Positions 61,233 through 64,000 of a stretch of DNA of 64,000 nt are shown here, one piece after another. Made by a program: the position numbers and the translations under genes. The notes below the pieces were generated by a model. That model was not told the DNA's origin, searched no databases, and saw only the letters and a program-made list of their open reading frames with translations. This DNA comes from G965276675 sp965276675. GTDB taxonomy: Bacteria > Acidobacteriota > Terriglobia > Terriglobales > Acidobacteriaceae. The stretch is taken from contig OZ255624.1 in NCBI GenBank assembly GCA_965276675.1, positions 3,472,001 through 3,536,000 on the forward strand, in the 5' to 3' direction. Positions within the stretch are counted from its first letter, which is position 1. Each line of letters begins with the position of its first letter.

Positions 61233-61328
61233 TTCCTCCAAGTAAAGGACTTAAGGGAGGGGAGGTCCCGTAAAATCCTCTTCTGATTGGAGTACGGGCA
61301 AAATCCTGCAAACAAAGGAGTTACGGGT
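61230..61328. repeat. Three imperfect 28-29 bp intergenic repeats
   Basis: Units at 61230-61258, 61272-61299 and 61300-61328 share the outline AAAWTCCTnCAAnnAAAGGAnTTAnGGG; the last two are directly adjacent. Such AAAGGA-TTACGGG units are common between genes of Terriglobia, as far as I recall. They may act in RNA processing or be non-functional. The IS1595 insertion target lies at the edge of the first unit. Confidence 0.5.
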
Positions 61329-61640
61329 GAGCTTTTGCTTCGTAGATTTCTTCACTGATTCCAGTTTAGTTATTTCTCTCGGTTGGTACGCCAGATTTGA
61401 GAGGAAAATACGGTGTGGCAAAACAGCAGATCCCTCCACTCCGTTGTCGCCTCCGGCGCAACTCCCGTCGGGATGACAGTGTTGTGAGTCATCGCATTGC
61501 GAGAGACCAGCCTCGACGGGGATGACAGCGGCGTGGGATGTAGTGGTCTCCCACCCTTTCCCCTCGCCTGGAGGGCTCAGGTTCAGGATGGGGCACCCGG
61601 GTTGATGGTAATTCCGGGTGTCCCTAATCCTGTACTTGGG
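61329..61640. other. Intergenic with degraded repeat pieces
   Basis: About 310 bp without a convincing gene. GTCGGGATGACAG (near 61470) and CGACGGGGATGACAG (near 61515) are two copies of a short repeat core. TCTCCCACCC (near 61549) and GGATGGGGCACCC (near 61577) could form a REP-like hairpin. The frames on either strand are chance. Confidence 0.4.
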
Positions 61641-64000
61641 TTAGAAGTCGATGCGGGCGAAGAACTCGACGACGCGACCGGCGTCGCCGGCGGGAGCTTT
61701 ACCGAAAAGCGAATTCTCGATGGTGGCGTTTTGCGTGCCGAACAGGATCGGCGCAAGGTTGAGCTTGTTGAAGGCGTTGTAGAAGTTGGCCTGGAAGCGG
61801 AAGTTTGCCTCGTGACCCGCGACTGAGAAGGGCTGGGACTTGCCCGCAGTCAGATCGGTATTGAGGTAGCAGGAGCTGCGGAAGGTATTGCGTCCGATGC
61901 CTGGAGGTCCAGGCTTGCCGATGAGGAAGTAGGGAAGACCGGGAGTTGCGGCGTTGATTCCGGGAAAGTTGGTGCCGTTGATGAGAGCATCATTCGAGCA
62001 GGAGTCATGGGCACCTCCGAAATAGGCAAGCGGACGGGTGGGAGCGATGGTAGCGGCGCTCTGCACAATGGCCACAGTGGGTTGTCCTGTGACCGGAGTC
62101 CAGGGAAAGCCGGTATGGTAGTTGAAGATGCCATTGATCTGCCAGCCTGTCAGGACTTCACCAATCAGACCGCGGCCCTCGTGGTACTTGGGCAGATCCC
62201 AGTTGCCGGCGACGGTGACCTTGTGGCGCACGTCGTAGTCGGAGGGGCCGTATTCCGTAGCAGGAAAAGCCGGGTTGGTCTGGTTGGAGAGACTACCCGG
62301 GCCTTCATTGGAGCCCTGGTCCATGCTCTTCGAGTAGGTGTAGAAGGCGTTCACGTTCCAGCCATGGCTGAAACGTTTTTCCAGCTGCGCGTTGAAGCCG
62401 TTGTAGTTGGTATAGACGTCCGTGGTAGGAATGTATGTGTTGACAAAGGGAGTTGTCGTCGCGCCTGTGGCGCAGGTGCCGTCAGCATTGGTTGGAGAGC
62501 AGGTTGGATAGAGGAAATTCTGATCGACCAGCCGTGGGAAGTGGTGGCCGATTGCTCCTTGATAGGAGAGCGTCGCGACCATTTTGTAGGGCAACTCGTA
62601 CTGAGTCTGGAGCGAAAAGTTGTAGAGGATGGGCTGGTAGGTGTGCGGGGCGGCTCCATAAACCTCGATAGAACCTGCGCCCTTGGGCAACCCGGTTGCA
62701 GGATCTGTACCGACGGCGAGTCCGGGATTCACTGGAAAGCTGAATGGCGAGCGTGAGGAGCCGCGGGCGAAGAGGATATTCGCCTTCGCGGCTGCGGCCG
62801 TATCTGTTCCGCAACAGAGGCCGAACTGGGCGAAGTTGGGGCCATTTTCGAAACCTGGAATGTAAAGGCCATCGTCGATGCGGTCATAGGCCACACCAAA
62901 GCCGCCGCTCACCACCATCTTGTTATTCGTCGCGGGCGGCGCGTAGGCGAAGCCGAGCTTGGGGGCGAAGTTTTTGTAGTTCGAGTTTGTGATGTGATTC
63001 ACGGGCGCGAGCCGCGCTGCACTGAGAAAGGTGGCGGTGGTAGGTCCGAAGACCGGCTCATTGATCGGGCCAGTCTTGTTTCTTAACGGCTCGTAGTATT
63101 CCCAGCGCAGGCCGGCGTTGAGCGTGAGGTTGGCTGTGGGCTTCCAATCATGCTGGAGGTATGCAGAGATGTTCTTATCGCGGAAATAACGCTGGCCGTT
63201 GGCCGGACCACCGGTGGCCGGATTCGCGGCGACAGACTCAAAGACGGGCGCATCGTTGGCCAGATTCCAGATGTTCTGGAAGACGTAGTCTGGGCGAGCG
63301 TTGCCAGAAAGGTTATCGTTGTCCTGCTCAAAGCGGATCAGGCCGCCGTAGCGCAGCGTGTGCGAGCCAAAGGTCTGGATGAGGGTGTCGCGAAACTCGT
63401 AGGTGTTCTGGGCGAGGATGCCAGGAGTACCAGCGCCGGGAGCTGGACCAGAGTAAAGGCGGCCAAAGGTATAGCCTTGGACCTCAAAACGCGGAATGCC
63501 GAAGTCCACGGAGCCAGCCGAATCGTTGAGCTGATTATCGGCAAAGCGGGTGTAGTTGCCGCGAGCCTCGTTGATCAGAGAAGGCGAGAAGGTGTGGATG
63601 TAAACAACAGTGCCAGAGGAGGTGAACGGTTTGAAGGGAAGATTTGAGAGCGGTTGAGCGCCAGTGCCGCTATCACCGCTGGTCTGGTCAAGCTTGGAAA
63701 AGAAGAGGGAGACTGCGAACTGATCGGTGGGGGTGATGTTCCAGTCAACGCGGCCATTAAACTGATTGCCGCGGAAGCGGGCTGGGGTGCGAACCTGAGC
63801 GAATTCAACGTCGGGTACACCGTCCAGGCCGTTGCCGGTGAGCTGGTTGGGAACGCCGGGGTGGGCGGGATCGTAAGCCGGCAAATACGTGCGAACTCCT
63901 CCTGAAAGAGAGCCGATATCTGCGCCACCAGACACCTGTTGGCAGACTGGCGCGGGGTTGGGAACTGTCTTCGTGGGGGCCTGCGTTTGCAGGTTCTGGC
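61641..64000 (-). CDS. TonB-dependent receptor, Oar-like (5' end beyond window)
   Basis: The frame is open from the last base of the window to the stop at 61641 (786 codons seen; N-terminus missing). The visible part is barrel: GRVDWNITPTDQFAVSLFFSK, LNAGLRWEYYEPL, NKMVVSGGFGVAYDRID, LQTQYELPYKMVATLSYQGAIGHH, FSHGWNVNAFYTYSKSMDQGSN, TGWQINGIFNYHTGFPWTPVTG and the terminal VVEFFARIDF. The plug and Ig-like domain must lie beyond 64000. No partner gene is visible. Confidence 0.92.
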   Translation of the reverse strand, partial: QNLQTQAPTKTVPNPAPVCQQVSGGADIGSLSGGVRTYLPAYDPAHPGVPNQLTGNGLDGVPDVEFAQVRTPARFRGNQFNGRVDWNITPTDQFAVSLFFSKLDQTSGDSGTGAQPLSNLPFKPFTSSGTVVYIHTFSPSLINEARGNYTRFADNQLNDSAGSVDFGIPRFEVQGYTFGRLYSGPAPGAGTPGILAQNTYEFRDTLIQTFGSHTLRYGGLIRFEQDNDNLSGNARPDYVFQNIWNLANDAPVFESVAANPATGGPANGQRYFRDKNISAYLQHDWKPTANLTLNAGLRWEYYEPLRNKTGPINEPVFGPTTATFLSAARLAPVNHITNSNYKNFAPKLGFAYAPPATNNKMVVSGGFGVAYDRIDDGLYIPGFENGPNFAQFGLCCGTDTAAAAKANILFARGSSRSPFSFPVNPGLAVGTDPATGLPKGAGSIEVYGAAPHTYQPILYNFSLQTQYELPYKMVATLSYQGAIGHHFPRLVDQNFLYPTCSPTNADGTCATGATTTPFVNTYIPTTDVYTNYNGFNAQLEKRFSHGWNVNAFYTYSKSMDQGSNEGPGSLSNQTNPAFPATEYGPSDYDVRHKVTVAGNWDLPKYHEGRGLIGEVLTGWQINGIFNYHTGFPWTPVTGQPTVAIVQSAATIAPTRPLAYFGGAHDSCSNDALINGTNFPGINAATPGLPYFLIGKPGPPGIGRNTFRSSCYLNTDLTAGKSQPFSVAGHEANFRFQANFYNAFNKLNLAPILFGTQNATIENSLFGKAPAGDAGRVVEFFARIDF

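Noticed and set aside
61251..61439. 62-codon minus-strand frame in the repeat region
   Set aside because: Runs through the short repeats; no ribosome site or similarity.

Overview
The window looks like chromosomal DNA of an Acidobacteriota member, probably class Terriglobia (Granulicella/Edaphobacter/Terriglobus-like). The main sign is four very large outer-membrane receptors of the acidobacterial Oar/TonB-dependent type, each built as signal peptide, carboxypeptidase-regulatory (Ig-like) domain, plug and barrel. Two of them run off the window ends. Intergenic repeat style, moderately high GC and many secreted glycosidases fit. No 16S gene or other decisive marker is present, so this placement is an inference.

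Layout. 1-6.1 kb: partial TonB receptor, divergent Tat-exported GH36 alpha-galactosidase and a GntR/FCD regulator, with three GTATAC-core operator candidates between receptor and glycosidase. 6.1-7.6 kb: a graveyard of broken genes (ABC permease fragment, serine recombinase, gamma-glutamyltransferase). 7.6-17.6 kb: five minus-strand genes, namely two complete TonB receptors flanking an OmpR/HAMP-kinase two-component pair, plus a secreted beta-propeller. 17.9-30.4 kb: a secreted prolyl-oligopeptidase-like hydrolase and then an amine/amino-acid catabolic cluster: a MerR+XRE+cupin regulator, an APC permease, two aldehyde dehydrogenases, a class III aminotransferase, a GNAT acetyltransferase fused to a second class III aminotransferase, a YtcJ-type amidohydrolase and a secreted two-repeat protein. 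30.7 kb: tRNA-Asn. 30.9-36.6 kb: FAD amine-oxidase-like protein, MBL hydrolase, Fe-S photolyase, AhpD-like protein and CAP protein. 36.7-45.7 kb: envelope and transport genes (dppC- and dppB-like permeases on opposite strands, glycosyltransferases, NagX-like acyltransferase, CorC-like protein). 45.8-54.5 kb: housekeeping and cofactor genes (trmFO, queC, moeA, moaC), a TPR protein, a GH27 alpha-galactosidase, a thioredoxin and outer-membrane/secreted proteins. 54.5-59.2 kb: full-length Lhr helicase and a DUF5522 protein. 59.2-61.2 kb: an intact IS1595-family element with two passenger genes, matching terminal repeats and a perfect 8-bp target duplication. 61.2-64 kb: short repeats and a partial TonB receptor.

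The most interesting system is the 19-30.4 kb cluster. Its overlapping genes suggest uptake of an amine or omega-amino acid, N-acetylation, transamination, aldehyde oxidation and amide hydrolysis. That would be an acetyl-protected analogue of the E. coli Puu (gamma-glutamyl-putrescine) route, with acetylation and transamination carried on one polypeptide. The substrate cannot be read from the sequence. The second clear new observation is the IS1595 element whose passenger proteins have no function I can recognise.
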